A DNA stretch of 64,000 bases. Source: Hoyosella rhizosphaerae. Lineage in GTDB: Bacteria > Actinomycetota > Actinomycetes > Mycobacteriales > Mycobacteriaceae. Both the position numbers and the translations under genes were made by a program. Below are positions 43,069 to 52,457 of the stretch, one piece after another (position 1 is the stretch's first letter; every line of letters starts with the position of its first letter). The notes under the pieces were generated by a model. The model made no database searches and had not been told where the DNA came from. It saw only the letters and a list, made by a program, of their open reading frames with translations. The stretch is from positions 434,001-498,000 of the forward strand of contig NZ_BMJH01000002.1 of assembly GCF_014643175.1 (NCBI RefSeq). The letters are read 5' to 3'.

Positions 43069-43428
43069 TCGGCCAACGGCGACTGTTAACGCGAGGATGA
43101 GAAGTGTCCCGGTGTAGGGGAGTGTTTTGTTCAGTTCGCCTCGCCGGTGCAGCACGACCATGGCGAGCACGATGAGAATTGCTAGCCCGGCGGCTGCCAG
43201 CGGCGTGATGATGGGGTAGAGGCCTGTTGCTTGGGGTAGTGCGACGCCGATAGCGCCGAGAATTTCGACGATCCCAATTGCGCGGACGGCTTTAGGGGAG
43301 AAATCTTCTGCCCATTCGGTATTGCGACGGGTTCGATATATTTCGTACGCGGTGGAGGTTTTTGTCACACCGCTTAAGAGAAACACTGCGGTAAGGATCG
43401 CGGCAGGAATCCATAACACTAGGTCCAT
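43051..43428 (-). CDS. DoxX-like membrane protein
   Basis: A 125-residue protein with four hydrophobic helices (about residues 2-20, 50-66, 74-92 and 103-121) and TKTSTAYEIYRTRRNTEWAEDF after the first, matching the DoxX-like family. ATG 43428 follows AAGGGA by 6 bases, which decides the start over the TTG at 43443. It is divergent from another DoxX gene across 229 bases and overlaps the GntR gene at its 3' end. Function of such proteins is uncertain; some support redox or sulfur metabolism. Confidence 0.78.
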   Translation of the reverse strand: MDLVLWIPAAILTAVFLLSGVTKTSTAYEIYRTRRNTEWAEDFSPKAVRAIGIVEILGAIGVALPQATGLYPIITPLAAAGLAILIVLAMVVLHRRGELNKTLPYTGTLLILALTVAVGRLLTQS

Positions 43429-43573
43429 TTCGCATCCCTTCAATGTGGTGCCTGGTAGACCGGGAATTAGCGCGCACGAAGACGTCCCGGTTCACTATTG
43501 CCTGTCCGTTCTTGTGGCGCAACTACACCGAGGGGGGGCTAGTGGTCAGCGTTGCATCAACAATCAAAAGTGG

Positions 43574-43618
43574 TTGAGTGTTCAACCTGCCTCTGCTAGT
43601 TTAATTGCACGCGCAACT
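43574..43618 (+). promoter_or_regulatory. Promoter and overlapping operator of the DoxX gene
   Basis: -35 TTGAGT (43574-43579), a 17-base spacer and -10 TAGTTT (43597-43602). TTGC-ACGC-GCAA (43605-43616) follows the -10 box and lies within AGTT...AACT (43598-43601 and 43615-43618), so a repressor could block the start site. The regulator is not obvious. Confidence 0.65.
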
Positions 43619-43657
43619 AAATGTTTTTGAACCACACACCGCACACAGGAGGACCCC

Positions 43658-44077
43658 ATGGCGTCAGGTTGGCACCGCGACATCGCAGTACTTATCGCCC
43701 GCATCGGAATCGGCATCATCTTCGTCGCACACGGCTGGCAAAAACTCAACGACATGACAATCAGTGGTGTCCAAGCCTTCTTCACCTCAGTCAACGCGCC
43801 ATTCCCCGAAATCACCGCATACGTCGTCACCTACATCGAAATTATCGGCGGCGGACTCCTCATTCTCGGCGCCCTCACCCCGCTCGTAGGACTCCTGCTT
43901 TTCTCCGTCATGACCGGCGCCTTCGTCCTCGTGCACGTCGAAAACGGAATCTTCGTTGAAAACGGCGGATACGAACTCGTCCTCGCACTCGGAGTTGGAG
44001 CACTCATGATCGCAGCGATCGGCGCAGGCCGAATCAGCATCGACAACTTCATTCCGGGACTTCGAAGCCCCGCGTAA
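43658..44077 (+). CDS. DoxX-family membrane protein
   Basis: A 139-residue four-helix protein with IARIGIGIIFVAHGWQKLND (first helix and the family's GxxFxxHGxxK motif), then YIEIIGGGLLILGALTPLVG and further helices. DoxX proteins were linked in other bacteria to sulfur oxidation or, in M. tuberculosis, to a membrane oxidoreductase complex. SD AGGAGGA precedes ATG 43658. It has a promoter with an operator-like repeat and its own strong terminator, so it is a single-gene unit. Confidence 0.88.
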   Translation: MASGWHRDIAVLIARIGIGIIFVAHGWQKLNDMTISGVQAFFTSVNAPFPEITAYVVTYIEIIGGGLLILGALTPLVGLLLFSVMTGAFVLVHVENGIFVENGGYELVLALGVGALMIAAIGAGRISIDNFIPGLRSPA

Positions 44078-44087
44078 TCCATACGTG

Positions 44088-44124
44088 CAGTGGCCCCGTT
44101 TCCAACCTGGAAACGGGGCCACTG
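44088..44124 (+). terminator. Strong terminator of the DoxX gene
   Basis: CAGTGGCCCCGTTTCC (44088-44103) pairs perfectly with 44109-44124 over AACCT, and TTGTTTTGT follows. Confidence 0.93.
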
Positions 44125-44272
44125 TTGTTTTGTCTAGGTGGAGTTGATCGGCCTATCAGTGGTTCAGGTATATCGGTTACGCATGTGCCCAGGTTGCGCA
44201 TGTGCAGAAGAATTCATCGAGACCCACCGTCCGGGCCATGCATTTCTCTGCACATGCGGGGTCGCTGCTTTA

Positions 44273-45076
44273 TCACTTCAAACACGTAGAAAAAGCATCG
44301 AGCATCGCATCACGCTCAGCCTTCGTCACCCACAAGGAATACGTCGACTTCACCTCGATCTGCTGCGACACATAGGTGCACCGATACGACTTATTCGGCG
44401 GCAACCACGAAGCCGCATCACTATCGCCCTTCTGCTGATTCGCCCAACCCGCAGTGGCTTGCAAATTCAACGGATCATTCGCGAAATTCATCCGCTCCTC
44501 GTAGCTCAACTGCTGCGCACCCTTCTGCCACGCATCAGATAACGCCACAACGTGATCAACCTGCACCGCAGCGGAAGTATCAACACCCCGCGTAAACGCA
44601 ATAGTTTCCAAAGTAAACGGATCAAGAATCTCACCCTCGGCAACCACGCAACCCTCGTCGCCCACACGGAACGTCAACTCGTGAAAATCACGAATCAAAA
44701 TGTCATTCCGCGTATCGCACCCATTGCGGCCGAACTCAACATCCACCTGATCAGACCACGCAGGACCAAACTCACTACGGTCATAACCCGTCCGCTCACC
44801 GCGCGGACGCACAGGCACAGAATCCAGCAGAGCCCGAGCATCCTGCCAACGGGCAATTTCCGACGCCGTCGCTGGAGTACCAGGCTGATGCCAACTCACA
44901 TCGTCTCGGTTCCAACCCTGCGGAACCCGATGCTCATCTTGCGACTCGAGATCGAACAAGACAACCACGAACGCGCTGACCACAATAAAGGCCAACACCA
45001 GCGCAATGCGCGTCTTCGTCCCGACCACACCTCGCAGCTGCTTATCGACAGTAAACGCGATATGACCGCGAGACAT
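44273..45076 (-). CDS. Membrane-anchored HNH nuclease (DUF1524)
   Basis: A 267-residue protein with one N-terminal membrane helix (about residues 21-41), then an extracytoplasmic HNH-type domain. The nuclease core is VDHVVALSDAWQKGA (the DHVVAL form of His-Asp-His) with NDPLNLQATAGWANQQKG downstream, characteristic of DUF1524. Such proteins are secreted nucleases of uncertain role, perhaps scavenging nucleotides or damaging competitors' DNA. GAGGAG before ATG 45076 sets the start over the GTG two codons earlier. Its position between DoxX and pmt is without clear partners. Confidence 0.85.
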   Translation of the reverse strand: MSRGHIAFTVDKQLRGVVGTKTRIALVLAFIVVSAFVVVLFDLESQDEHRVPQGWNRDDVSWHQPGTPATASEIARWQDARALLDSVPVRPRGERTGYDRSEFGPAWSDQVDVEFGRNGCDTRNDILIRDFHELTFRVGDEGCVVAEGEILDPFTLETIAFTRGVDTSAAVQVDHVVALSDAWQKGAQQLSYEERMNFANDPLNLQATAGWANQQKGDSDAASWLPPNKSYRCTYVSQQIEVKSTYSLWVTKAERDAMLDAFSTCLK

Positions 45077-45167
45077 CCACACTCCTCAAAACCCGGAAAA
45101 CTGGCACAAACGAACCATGTTTACCACGCAAAAGGCGCGCACTGGCCAAGCGACAAACGTGACAAAA

Positions 45168-46748
45168 CTAACGCCAACTAGGTAGCCACAAATGTTGTTG
45201 CCACAACTCCGGAGTAATCGGCACCGCCGAAAGGATGGGGTATAGCCACGCAAAATTGGCAATCACCAGCGCGAGATAGCAGCACACAACCAAGCGACCA
45301 AGGACGCGGCGTTCATCCGTCGTACCTCGCTCCGGACTCCATATCTGGCCCAGCGCTAAGGCGAGCATCAACACAAAAAACGGGGCCATCGGAGCGGCAT
45401 AAAAATAGTACATCTGCCGATCCACGTTGACGAACCACGGCAAAAACGCAGCCAGATAGGCGCCCAGCACCACGGCGTAACGCCAATCCCGCCACGCAAC
45501 GATCCGCCACAATGCCCACGCGATCACCGGAAACGCCAACCACCACACAGCAGGTGTGCCCAATAGCATCACCGCACGCACGCATACGTCCTCGCCACAA
45601 CCAGTGACGGCGTCGCTCTCCGCGTAGTAATACATCATCGGACGAAGCCCCATAGGCCACGTCCAGGGTTTTGACTCCCACGGATGAACGTGACCCTCAG
45701 AATTCGTCAACCCAGCGTGAAACGCCAAAACATTCGCGTGGTTGTGCCACAACGACCGCAGCGGATTGGTAATCCCACTCAATCGGCCGTCAGTTGTCAC
45801 CGCGTGGCGGTCCACCCCGGTTTCGCTGGCAAACCACGCCCAAAAACTAGCTAAATACACCCCGCACGGAACAACAACGAGCGCCAACAATGCGCGGGGA
45901 ACATCGCGTATTCCTGTCCCCAGCCACGGGCGCCGAACCCCATATTTGCGTCGAGCCGCAAGATCGAAAGCCACACTCATCAAGCCGAAAAAAGCAACAA
46001 AATATAAACCCGACCACTTGGTGGCCACCGCCAATCCCAGCAAAACACCGGCACCAAATCGCCACCATCGAAACCCCATCCGAGGCCCCCATGTCGACGC
46101 AGCGATACGTCCCTCGTCATACGCACGGCGGTATCGGTCTAACACCTGGTCGCGGTCCACAAGCAGGCAGCCAAACGCGCCCACGACAAACACGACCAGA
46201 AAGATGTCGAGCATGCCAGTCCGAGAAGTCACAAACGTCAGGCCGTCCGCCAAAATCACAACACCGGCGATGGCGCCGATCAACGTCGACCGTGCCAAAC
46301 GGCGCGCAATTCGGGTAACCAGAAGAACCAACACAACACCAGCAACCGCAGCGGAAAAACGCCATCCCAACGCCGTATACCCAAACAACGCCTCACCCAA
46401 GGCGATGAGCTGCTTCCCAACCGGAGGGTGCACCACCAGGCCGTATGCAGGGTTGTCTTCCACCCAGCCGCCGTTCAACATTTGCCAGGCTTGTGTCACA
46501 TAGTGCTTCTCATCGAATACAGGAGTCCCGCCGTCAGTCGGAATATTAAGACGCGCGAACCTCGTGATTGCCGCGAGAAGAGTGATGAAGCCAGCAACGA
46601 GCCACCCGCGAAGGCGATCGTCCGGCATCGGTGAGTGCACTGGCACAACCGGTCCTGGACTCTGAAAATCGCGCATTAGTCGACCCGAAACGGGGCGTTT
46701 GCGCACCGAATGGGCTGGCGATTTCCGCGCTGAGTCAAGCACCGTCAC
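45168..46748 (-). CDS. pmt: Protein O-mannosyltransferase Pmt
   Basis: A 526-residue membrane GT39-type enzyme that mannosylates secreted proteins on Ser/Thr, taking mannose from polyprenyl-phosphate-mannose. The catalytic Asp-Glu lies in the first external loop, GGTPVFDEKHYVTQAW (DE near residue 78-79), and VHPPVGKQL follows. About ten helices are predicted. Length matches Rv1002c. The start is uncertain: GTG 46748 and an internal ATG 46676 are both possible. It is divergent from rsmI across 24 bases, as in mycobacteria. Confidence 0.9.
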   Translation of the reverse strand: MTVLDSARKSPAHSVRKRPVSGRLMRDFQSPGPVVPVHSPMPDDRLRGWLVAGFITLLAAITRFARLNIPTDGGTPVFDEKHYVTQAWQMLNGGWVEDNPAYGLVVHPPVGKQLIALGEALFGYTALGWRFSAAVAGVVLVLLVTRIARRLARSTLIGAIAGVVILADGLTFVTSRTGMLDIFLVVFVVGAFGCLLVDRDQVLDRYRRAYDEGRIAASTWGPRMGFRWWRFGAGVLLGLAVATKWSGLYFVAFFGLMSVAFDLAARRKYGVRRPWLGTGIRDVPRALLALVVVPCGVYLASFWAWFASETGVDRHAVTTDGRLSGITNPLRSLWHNHANVLAFHAGLTNSEGHVHPWESKPWTWPMGLRPMMYYYAESDAVTGCGEDVCVRAVMLLGTPAVWWLAFPVIAWALWRIVAWRDWRYAVVLGAYLAAFLPWFVNVDRQMYYFYAAPMAPFFVLMLALALGQIWSPERGTTDERRVLGRLVVCCYLALVIANFAWLYPILSAVPITPELWQQHLWLPSWR

Positions 46749-46758
46749 CAGACGATCG

Positions 46759-46764
46759 TAGGCT
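46759..46764 (+). promoter_or_regulatory. -10 box of leaderless rsmI
   Basis: TAGGCT lies 8 bases before the ATG with no SD between, so transcription should start at or next to the start codon. The same hexamer is found before metG and ispE. Confidence 0.6.
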
Positions 46765-46772
46765 GTATCACC

Positions 46773-47609
46773 ATGGCCGGTCAGTTAGTACTCGCAGCAA
46801 CGCCCCTCGGAGACGTCCGCGACGCCTCACCAAGACTCATCGAAACCCTCTCAACAGCCGATGTCATCGCTGCGGAAGACACTCGCCGCACCAAACAACT
46901 CGCCACTGCGCTGGGAGTCGAGATCACTGCGCGTGTCGTGAGCTTCTACGACCACAACGAAAGCTCCAGAATTGCAGGTCTTATCCGTGATATCGAAAGC
47001 GGATCCACGGTGTTGCTCGTCACCGACGCCGGCATGCCCTCAGTCAGTGACCCTGGTTTCCGACTCGTCGCGGCCTGCGCAGAGGCTGGACTCTCCGTAA
47101 CCTGCCTACCCGGGCCGTCTGCCGTCACTACTGCGTTGGCGCTGTCGGGCCTGCCGGTCGATAGGTTTTGCTTCGACGGGTTCCCGCCGCGCAAACAAGG
47201 TCAGCGTCGAACATGGTTCGAATCACTGAAACATGAGCCCCGCGCATGTGTGTTCTTCGAGGCGCCGCACCGACTCGCGGACTGCCTTGCGGACGCCGTC
47301 GCCACTCTCGGTCCAGGGCGGAGGGCAGCTGTGTGCCGTGAGCTCACCAAAACCTACGAGGAGGTTCGGCGAGGCACCCTAGGTGAACTCGCAGACTGGG
47401 CCAGCGAAGGTGTGCGCGGCGAAATCACGGTTGTGCTGGAAGGCGCCCCCACCGAAGTTCTGTCGGTGGGCGACTATGTGGCTGACGTCGAGCGGTTAGT
47501 CGAAGCCGGAAGTCGGCTGAAAGAGGCGTGCGCTGTGATCGCAGAGCGCGCAGGAGTGTCCAAACGCGACCTGTACCAGGAGTACTTAGGTCGGCGCGAC
47601 TCCGAGTGA
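46773..47609 (+). CDS. rsmI: 16S rRNA C1402 2'-O-methyltransferase RsmI
   Basis: A 278-residue SAM-dependent methyltransferase of the tetrapyrrole-methylase fold that methylates C1402 of 16S rRNA. It begins LVLAATPLGDVRDASPRLIE, with the family's AEDTRRTKQLA and VTDAGMPSVSDPGFRLV motifs and PGPSAVTTALALSGLP. The C-terminal KRDLYQEYL region is normal. No SD; a leaderless transcript is likely. Divergent from pmt and convergent with pabB. Confidence 0.95.
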   Translation: MAGQLVLAATPLGDVRDASPRLIETLSTADVIAAEDTRRTKQLATALGVEITARVVSFYDHNESSRIAGLIRDIESGSTVLLVTDAGMPSVSDPGFRLVAACAEAGLSVTCLPGPSAVTTALALSGLPVDRFCFDGFPPRKQGQRRTWFESLKHEPRACVFFEAPHRLADCLADAVATLGPGRRAAVCRELTKTYEEVRRGTLGELADWASEGVRGEITVVLEGAPTEVLSVGDYVADVERLVEAGSRLKEACAVIAERAGVSKRDLYQEYLGRRDSE

Positions 47610-47625
47610 CCCTTGGGTTTTTGCT

Positions 47626-47700
47626 GACGCTCCCGGTTTGTGCGAACGCTCCCACTTTTTCAGGGTAAAAGCGGGAGCGTTCGTCAAAAGTGGGAGCGTC
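47626..47700. repeat. Nested inverted repeats after rsmI
   Basis: Outer arms GACGCTCCC (47626-47634) and GGGAGCGTC (47692-47700) enclose an inner palindrome. In the inner one, CGAACGCTCCC-A-CTTTT pairs with AAAAG-C-GGGAGCGTTCG (47643-47683). The structure may terminate rsmI and pabB transcription. Confidence 0.75.
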
Positions 47701-47767
47701 ACCGAAGAGCGTCACCGAAGAGCGTCACCGAAGAGCGTCACCGAAGAGCGTCACCGAAGAGCGTCAC
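47694..47767. repeat. Tandem 13-bp repeats between rsmI and pabB
   Basis: Five exact copies of GAGCGTCACCGAA (47694-47758) followed by a partial copy to 47767. They begin inside the outer arm of the nested palindrome and end 15 bases before the pabB stop. A non-coding minisatellite. Confidence 0.92.
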
Positions 47768-47781
47768 GGGGGCGCTGGACG

Positions 47782-49020
47782 TCACCGGGTAGCGGACCGC
47801 AAGCCGACGATCGACGAGGCCTTCGCGAGGCATTCGCGCCATTCGGTCTCTGGTTGCGAGTCGATGGTGATCCCTCCGCCAACTCCGAGGCGACATTGGT
47901 GTTCTCCCGCGTCGGGTGGTGAGAATTCGACGGTGCGGATCGCCACATTGAGCTCCAGCCCAGTAGCGGGTGAGTGAAATCCGATTGTGCCGCAGTAGAT
48001 CCCACGTGGCTCGGGTTCCCATTCTTGGAGGTAGGTGCGTGCGCGCTGTTTCGGTGTACCAGTGACGGAGGCCGGGGGGAACATTGCGTCGAGCAGTTCG
48101 GAGACAGGAATGTGCGAATCAATCTCGGCTTGCACTGTGGATACGAGGTGCCATACGCCGGGTGCGGGGTAGACCCCGAGAAGATCGGTGACGTTGACGC
48201 TGCCTGGCCGTGCGAGTCGGCCGAGATCGTTGCGGACGAGGTCGACGATCATGACGTTCTCGGCTACGTCCTTGATTGATTGCCGAAGTTTTAGCGGATC
48301 TTCGGCGATGGGCAATGTGCCTTTGATGGGACTTGAGGTCACGGTGTTGCCGTGGCGAGCGAGGAACAGTTCGGGGGAGAGGGATGCAACTGATCCCCAG
48401 TCGCCGCTGAGAAATGCGGCCCTGCCTGGGGACGTTTGGGTGATGGCGTCCGCGTAGAAGTCGAGTGGGTTTCCGCTAAACGATCCGGTGAAGAATCCGC
48501 ACACGCAGGCTTGGTATACCTCGCCGTCTCGGATGGCGGCAAGGCAGGATTCGACTCCCTTGTGGTGTTGGAACTGGTCGGGGCGGGTCCACGAGCAAGT
48601 CCAACGGCGCGAGGGAAAATCAGCGGTCACTGCGTCTCGCACCCAACTGGGGCAGGTGCTGCCGTCGAGCGATTCAAACCACCAGCAGTTGTCAGTGTCG
48701 AGCCGGAGCACGCTGGGACTGTACCCCGAGACGGCTGCAGGTAACGGACCGTATCGGCCATCGGCGGTGGGGTCTGGGTACGACAGGTAACCGAACCATC
48801 CGCCGCCGACAAACTCACTGTCAGTGCGCACTGGTGTCGACGATCCGAACGGCTGGTCGGTGGGGGCGATGGTGACGGTGGGGGCGATGATGGCGCGGGA
48901 TCCGAACCAGCTACCGGTGATCGCCGCCGGTGGTGCTGTGCCAGCTAATTGGGTGTGGCGATGAAGCGCGCGCAGCACGGCTGCGGCACTGTTGCCTTCC
49001 CCAAGTTGTTCACTATGCAC
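47782..49020 (-). CDS. pabB: Aminodeoxychorismate synthase component I
   Basis: A 412-residue chorismate-utilising enzyme that makes 4-amino-4-deoxychorismate for folate. Motifs are SPELFLARHGNTVTSSPIKGT, DLVRNDLGR and TGTPKQRARTYLQEWE near the end. The frame is open to 49488, but that part lies inside the upstream DUF2786 gene and reads as noise, so GTG 49020 is used; no SD is visible and the exact start is doubtful. Position matches Rv1005c. A PabA glutaminase is not in the window. Confidence 0.85.
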   Translation of the reverse strand: MHSEQLGEGNSAAAVLRALHRHTQLAGTAPPAAITGSWFGSRAIIAPTVTIAPTDQPFGSSTPVRTDSEFVGGGWFGYLSYPDPTADGRYGPLPAAVSGYSPSVLRLDTDNCWWFESLDGSTCPSWVRDAVTADFPSRRWTCSWTRPDQFQHHKGVESCLAAIRDGEVYQACVCGFFTGSFSGNPLDFYADAITQTSPGRAAFLSGDWGSVASLSPELFLARHGNTVTSSPIKGTLPIAEDPLKLRQSIKDVAENVMIVDLVRNDLGRLARPGSVNVTDLLGVYPAPGVWHLVSTVQAEIDSHIPVSELLDAMFPPASVTGTPKQRARTYLQEWEPEPRGIYCGTIGFHSPATGLELNVAIRTVEFSPPDAGEHQCRLGVGGGITIDSQPETEWRECLAKASSIVGLRSATR

Positions 49021-49043
49021 GCTGTATAGAGTCGCACGTTGCG

Positions 49044-50501
49044 CTAGCGCGCTTCGATGCCTGCCCCTACTGGGCTGAGGACTGCTTGATCCGCTGCGAC
49101 TTTTCCGGCGATCCAGCCGCGGGCGTCCATGGGGGCTGCTGTCTGTTTCTCGGTTTGCGGAAACAGCCGTTCGAATGCTGCGTTCACTGCTTCGTTTTGG
49201 GCCGCGAGGATCGGCAGTAGTTTTTTGCCATCGCGGCGGTTTCGTTGCGCTTCGCGTGCGGTGGTGTGTTCGCCGACCTCTTGTAGGCGTTGGCCTACTC
49301 GCACGGCGTAGGCGAAGAGAAACGCTCGCCGGAAGCTTGCTGTCCGGGTGGTGGGGTCGTCGTTGATTTCCCCGACGGCGGTCATTGCGTGGGTGGCCTG
49401 CACCAAAGTGGATGTGTAGAGCATTTCTACTTGTCGGAGTTCGACTGGCGTGCCGACAGCGGTGGCGATGGCGTAGTCGGCGTCCCACACGACTCGCACT
49501 CGATTGGCGAGGCTGATTTCGTGCAGCAGGTGCACTTTTGCTTTGGAGTAGGGGCTGTCGATGTGAATGCGGGCGCTATGAACGTCTGCGAACGCGTTGC
49601 CGGAGTTCAGCAGTGCGGCGTCGATTGCGTACCGCGTCATGAGCTCTTGCGCCTTGGCAGTGAATGCTTCGGCCTCGTTGGTGAAGGTGGTGGCTTCTGC
49701 TTTGGCGAGGAGGCCGCGTACGCGGTTGAGGACTCTGGCGTCGACCGGCGCGCTGGACTGGGTCCGCGGTGCTGCGTCTGTGCGCTTTTCGGGCCACTGT
49801 GACGGTGTGGGGCAGATCTTCGGCCATACGGGCAGGTCGTGCCATTGACCGAGGAGAGCGAGAACAGCTTTCCAGTCCGTCTGCAGCGGTGCGGGTTTGT
49901 CCAATGCCAGGAGAAACGGTTTGTTTGCCGGGTTATGGGTGGCTGCTGCTCGGGTTGCTGTCGCGAGGTCAGGTTTGATTTCTGCGATGTTGTGCAATTG
50001 TTCGACCCACGACAGGGGTGCGCGGTTCTCAGCGTCATGCATGGCGGCGTGGTGCAAGACGGTGACGATGGCGAGGTCCGTGACTGCGTTCGCGTGGGCT
50101 CGTTTCACGACGTGGATGGTGTCGAGCGGTTGCCAGCCATGTTCGTAGAGTGAATTCATCGCGGTGAGCAGCATGTCGCTTGCGACGCGTGTCGCGATCC
50201 ACGGTTCACGGCCCGCGTCGATTGTGGCGAGCCGGTCGGCGATGGTTTGCGCGGTGGTTCGTTCCCGTTTGGGCCCGATACTGGCATGGGCGCCGTCGAG
50301 GATCATTTCCATGATGAGCGTGTGAATGTCGGTGCCGGGCCGGATAACTCGCCCCGGCCAGTTCCACTGATTATCGGCGGCAGCATCTGTGTTTGGCTGT
50401 GAACCCCACCCTTGTGAACCCCACGACCCCCACGAGGGGAAACGCAGGCGTGAGGTGCGGCCACGCGTGTCGTTGCCCGATTTTTCTGTGGTCTTCCCCA
50501 T
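49044..50501 (-). CDS. DUF2786 protein
   Basis: A 485-residue soluble protein. The recognised part is a DUF2786 segment, RVRGLLAKAEATTFTNEAEA then FTAKAQELMTRYAID (about residues 275-310); the C-terminal third contains LLHEISLANRVRVVWDADYA. An N-terminal Gly/Trp/Ser-rich stretch (WGSWGSQGWGSQ) is unusual. Function unknown. No SD; CATACT lies 8 bases before ATG 50501, so the mRNA may be leaderless. The stop is 23 bases upstream of the proposed pabB start on the same strand, so both may share a transcript. Confidence 0.8.
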   Translation of the reverse strand: MGKTTEKSGNDTRGRTSRLRFPSWGSWGSQGWGSQPNTDAAADNQWNWPGRVIRPGTDIHTLIMEMILDGAHASIGPKRERTTAQTIADRLATIDAGREPWIATRVASDMLLTAMNSLYEHGWQPLDTIHVVKRAHANAVTDLAIVTVLHHAAMHDAENRAPLSWVEQLHNIAEIKPDLATATRAAATHNPANKPFLLALDKPAPLQTDWKAVLALLGQWHDLPVWPKICPTPSQWPEKRTDAAPRTQSSAPVDARVLNRVRGLLAKAEATTFTNEAEAFTAKAQELMTRYAIDAALLNSGNAFADVHSARIHIDSPYSKAKVHLLHEISLANRVRVVWDADYAIATAVGTPVELRQVEMLYTSTLVQATHAMTAVGEINDDPTTRTASFRRAFLFAYAVRVGQRLQEVGEHTTAREAQRNRRDGKKLLPILAAQNEAVNAAFERLFPQTEKQTAAPMDARGWIAGKVAADQAVLSPVGAGIEAR

Positions 50502-50601
50502 GGCTGTGCAGTATGCCTGTTCCTGGCGGTGAGGTGTGGGAGCGACGCCACTTGAGAGTGGCAGTGTTGTGCGCGGTTGGGAATCCTGGCCTATGACCGA
50601 A

Positions 50602-50607
50602 TAGGCT
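50602..50607 (+). promoter_or_regulatory. -10 box of leaderless metG
   Basis: TAGGCT lies 7 bases before ATG 50615 with no SD, as at rsmI and ispE. Confidence 0.6.
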
Positions 50608-50614
50608 GGACCGC

Positions 50615-52450
50615 ATGTCTACCCGAGTGCTCACGGCGGTTGCGTGGCCTTACACCAACGGTCCACGTCATATTGGCCATGTTTCAGGCTTTGGTGTCCC
50701 TTCGGACGTCTTTGCTCGCTATCAGCGGATGGTGGGCAATGAAGTGCTGATGATTTCGGGTACTGACGAGCATGGAACGCCGATTTTGGTGCAGGCGGAG
50801 CAGGAAGGCTGCACCCCGCAGCAGCTCGCCGACCGGTACAACCGTGTCATCGTTGATGATCTGGCCGGGCTGGGTTTGAGCTACGACCTGTTCACTCGGA
50901 CGTCGACGCGGAATCACTACGCTGTGGTGCAGGAACTGTTCCGCACGCTGCATAAAAATGGGTATTTGGTGCCGAAGACGACGACGGGGGCGATTAGCCC
51001 GTCGACTGGTCGCACTTTGCCTGACCGATACGTCGAGGGCACGTGTCCTATCTGTGGGTATGACGGCGCTCGTGGTGATCAGTGTGACAACTGCGGTAAC
51101 CAGCTTGACCCGATTGATTTGATTAATCCTCGGTCCAAACTCAATGGTGAGACTCCGAAGTTTGTTGAGACCGAGCACTTCTTCCTTGATTTGCCGTCAC
51201 TTGCTGGCGCGTTGGAAACGTGGCTGAAGGGTCGCACTGACTGGCGGCCAAACGTGCTGCGATTCAGTTTGAACTTGATTGAGAACCTTCGCCCCCGTGC
51301 GATGAGTCGGGATATTGACTGGGGTGTGCCCATCCCGTTGGAGGGCTGGCAGGACCGTCCCGATAAGAAGCTGTACGTGTGGTTTGATGCAGTTATCGGC
51401 TACCTGTCAGCGAGCATCGAGTGGGCTGTGCGTAGTGGTGATCCCGAGGCATGGCGTAAGTGGTGGACTGATCCTGAGGCGGTCAGTTACTACTTCATGG
51501 GCAAGGACAACATCACTTTCCATTCGCAAATTTGGCCGTCGGAACTGCTGGGGTATGCGGGCAAGGGCAGCCGTGGTGGTTCGCCTGGGGCGTTCGGTGA
51601 TCTGAATCTGCCCACCGAGGTGGTGTCCAGCGAGTTCCTCACAATGAGTGGGTCGAAGTTTTCGACTAGCCGCGGCACGGTCATTTACGTGCGTGACTTT
51701 TTGAAAGAGTTCGGCCCGGATGCATTGCGGTATTTCATCTCTGTGGCGGGGCCGGAATCGCACGATACTGACTTCACGTGGGATGAGTTCGTGCGCCGGA
51801 CCAACTTTGAGTTGGCAAACGAGTGGGGCAACTTGGTGAATAGGTCTGTGTCGATGGCGCAGAAAAACTTTGGGGAAATCCCTGCACCAAGTGCGTTGAT
51901 TGATGCGGACGTCGAGTTGCTGCGTACTGCGGAGGCTGCGTTTGCGTCGGCTGGTGCGCACCTGCAACGGAGCCGTTTCAGGGCGGCGGCCAACGAGGGC
52001 ATGAAGGTTGTCACGGCCGCGAACCGGTACATTTCAGCGCTGGAGCCATGGAAGCTGGCGAAAGACCCTGCTCAGCGTGATCGTCTTGCGACGGTGTTGC
52101 ACACGTCGTTGCAGGTTGTGTCAGATGCCAATACGTTGCTGACGCCTTTCCTTCCGCATTCGGCGCAGCAGGTGCATGAGTTGCTCGGTGGCGAGGGCGT
52201 ATGGGCGGCGCAGCCTCAGGTGTTTGAGGTCAATGACGATACGGCGCAGACTGAGCCTGTCGGTGCGAATTTGCCTGAAGCTGGGCGGAGCTATCCCGTG
52301 TTGATGGGTGACTACGCCAATGAGAAGGCGCAGTGGGCGCGCACGGAAGTTAAACCGGGAACTCCGTTGAGTAAGCCGAAGCCGTTGTTCGCCAAGCTTG
52401 CCCCTGAACTCGGTGAGACAGGTCCAGAGTGGGCTCCGGTCGTTAAGTGA
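50615..52450 (+). CDS. metG: Methionyl-tRNA synthetase
   Basis: Class I synthetase charging tRNA-Met (611 aa). The HIGH motif is H19-I-G-H22 in [17 protein letters not shown], a zinc knuckle CPIC...CDNC follows near residue 143-162, and the KMSKS-type loop is GSKFSTSRG. It lacks the C-terminal EMAP-like dimerisation domain of E. coli MetG; the length is nearer to the long form only because of an anticodon-domain extension. No SD; a leaderless start is likely. tatD begins 7 bases downstream, so the two share an operon. Confidence 0.95.
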   Translation: MSTRVLTAVAWPYTNGPRHIGHVSGFGVPSDVFARYQRMVGNEVLMISGTDEHGTPILVQAEQEGCTPQQLADRYNRVIVDDLAGLGLSYDLFTRTSTRNHYAVVQELFRTLHKNGYLVPKTTTGAISPSTGRTLPDRYVEGTCPICGYDGARGDQCDNCGNQLDPIDLINPRSKLNGETPKFVETEHFFLDLPSLAGALETWLKGRTDWRPNVLRFSLNLIENLRPRAMSRDIDWGVPIPLEGWQDRPDKKLYVWFDAVIGYLSASIEWAVRSGDPEAWRKWWTDPEAVSYYFMGKDNITFHSQIWPSELLGYAGKGSRGGSPGAFGDLNLPTEVVSSEFLTMSGSKFSTSRGTVIYVRDFLKEFGPDALRYFISVAGPESHDTDFTWDEFVRRTNFELANEWGNLVNRSVSMAQKNFGEIPAPSALIDADVELLRTAEAAFASAGAHLQRSRFRAAANEGMKVVTAANRYISALEPWKLAKDPAQRDRLATVLHTSLQVVSDANTLLTPFLPHSAQQVHELLGGEGVWAAQPQVFEVNDDTAQTEPVGANLPEAGRSYPVLMGDYANEKAQWARTEVKPGTPLSKPKPLFAKLAPELGETGPEWAPVVK

Positions 52451-52457
52451 GATTGTG

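Noticed and set aside
47694-47767. Tandem repeats as a CRISPR array
   Set aside because: Units are 13 bases with no spacers and no cas genes.
47638-47977. Overlapping plus-strand frames containing repeated SVTEERHRRA
   Set aside because: They are only translations of the 13-bp repeat and of the antisense of pabB.
49021-49488. N-terminal extension of pabB to 49488
   Set aside because: Arg/Ser-rich noise lying over the DUF2786 gene in another frame.
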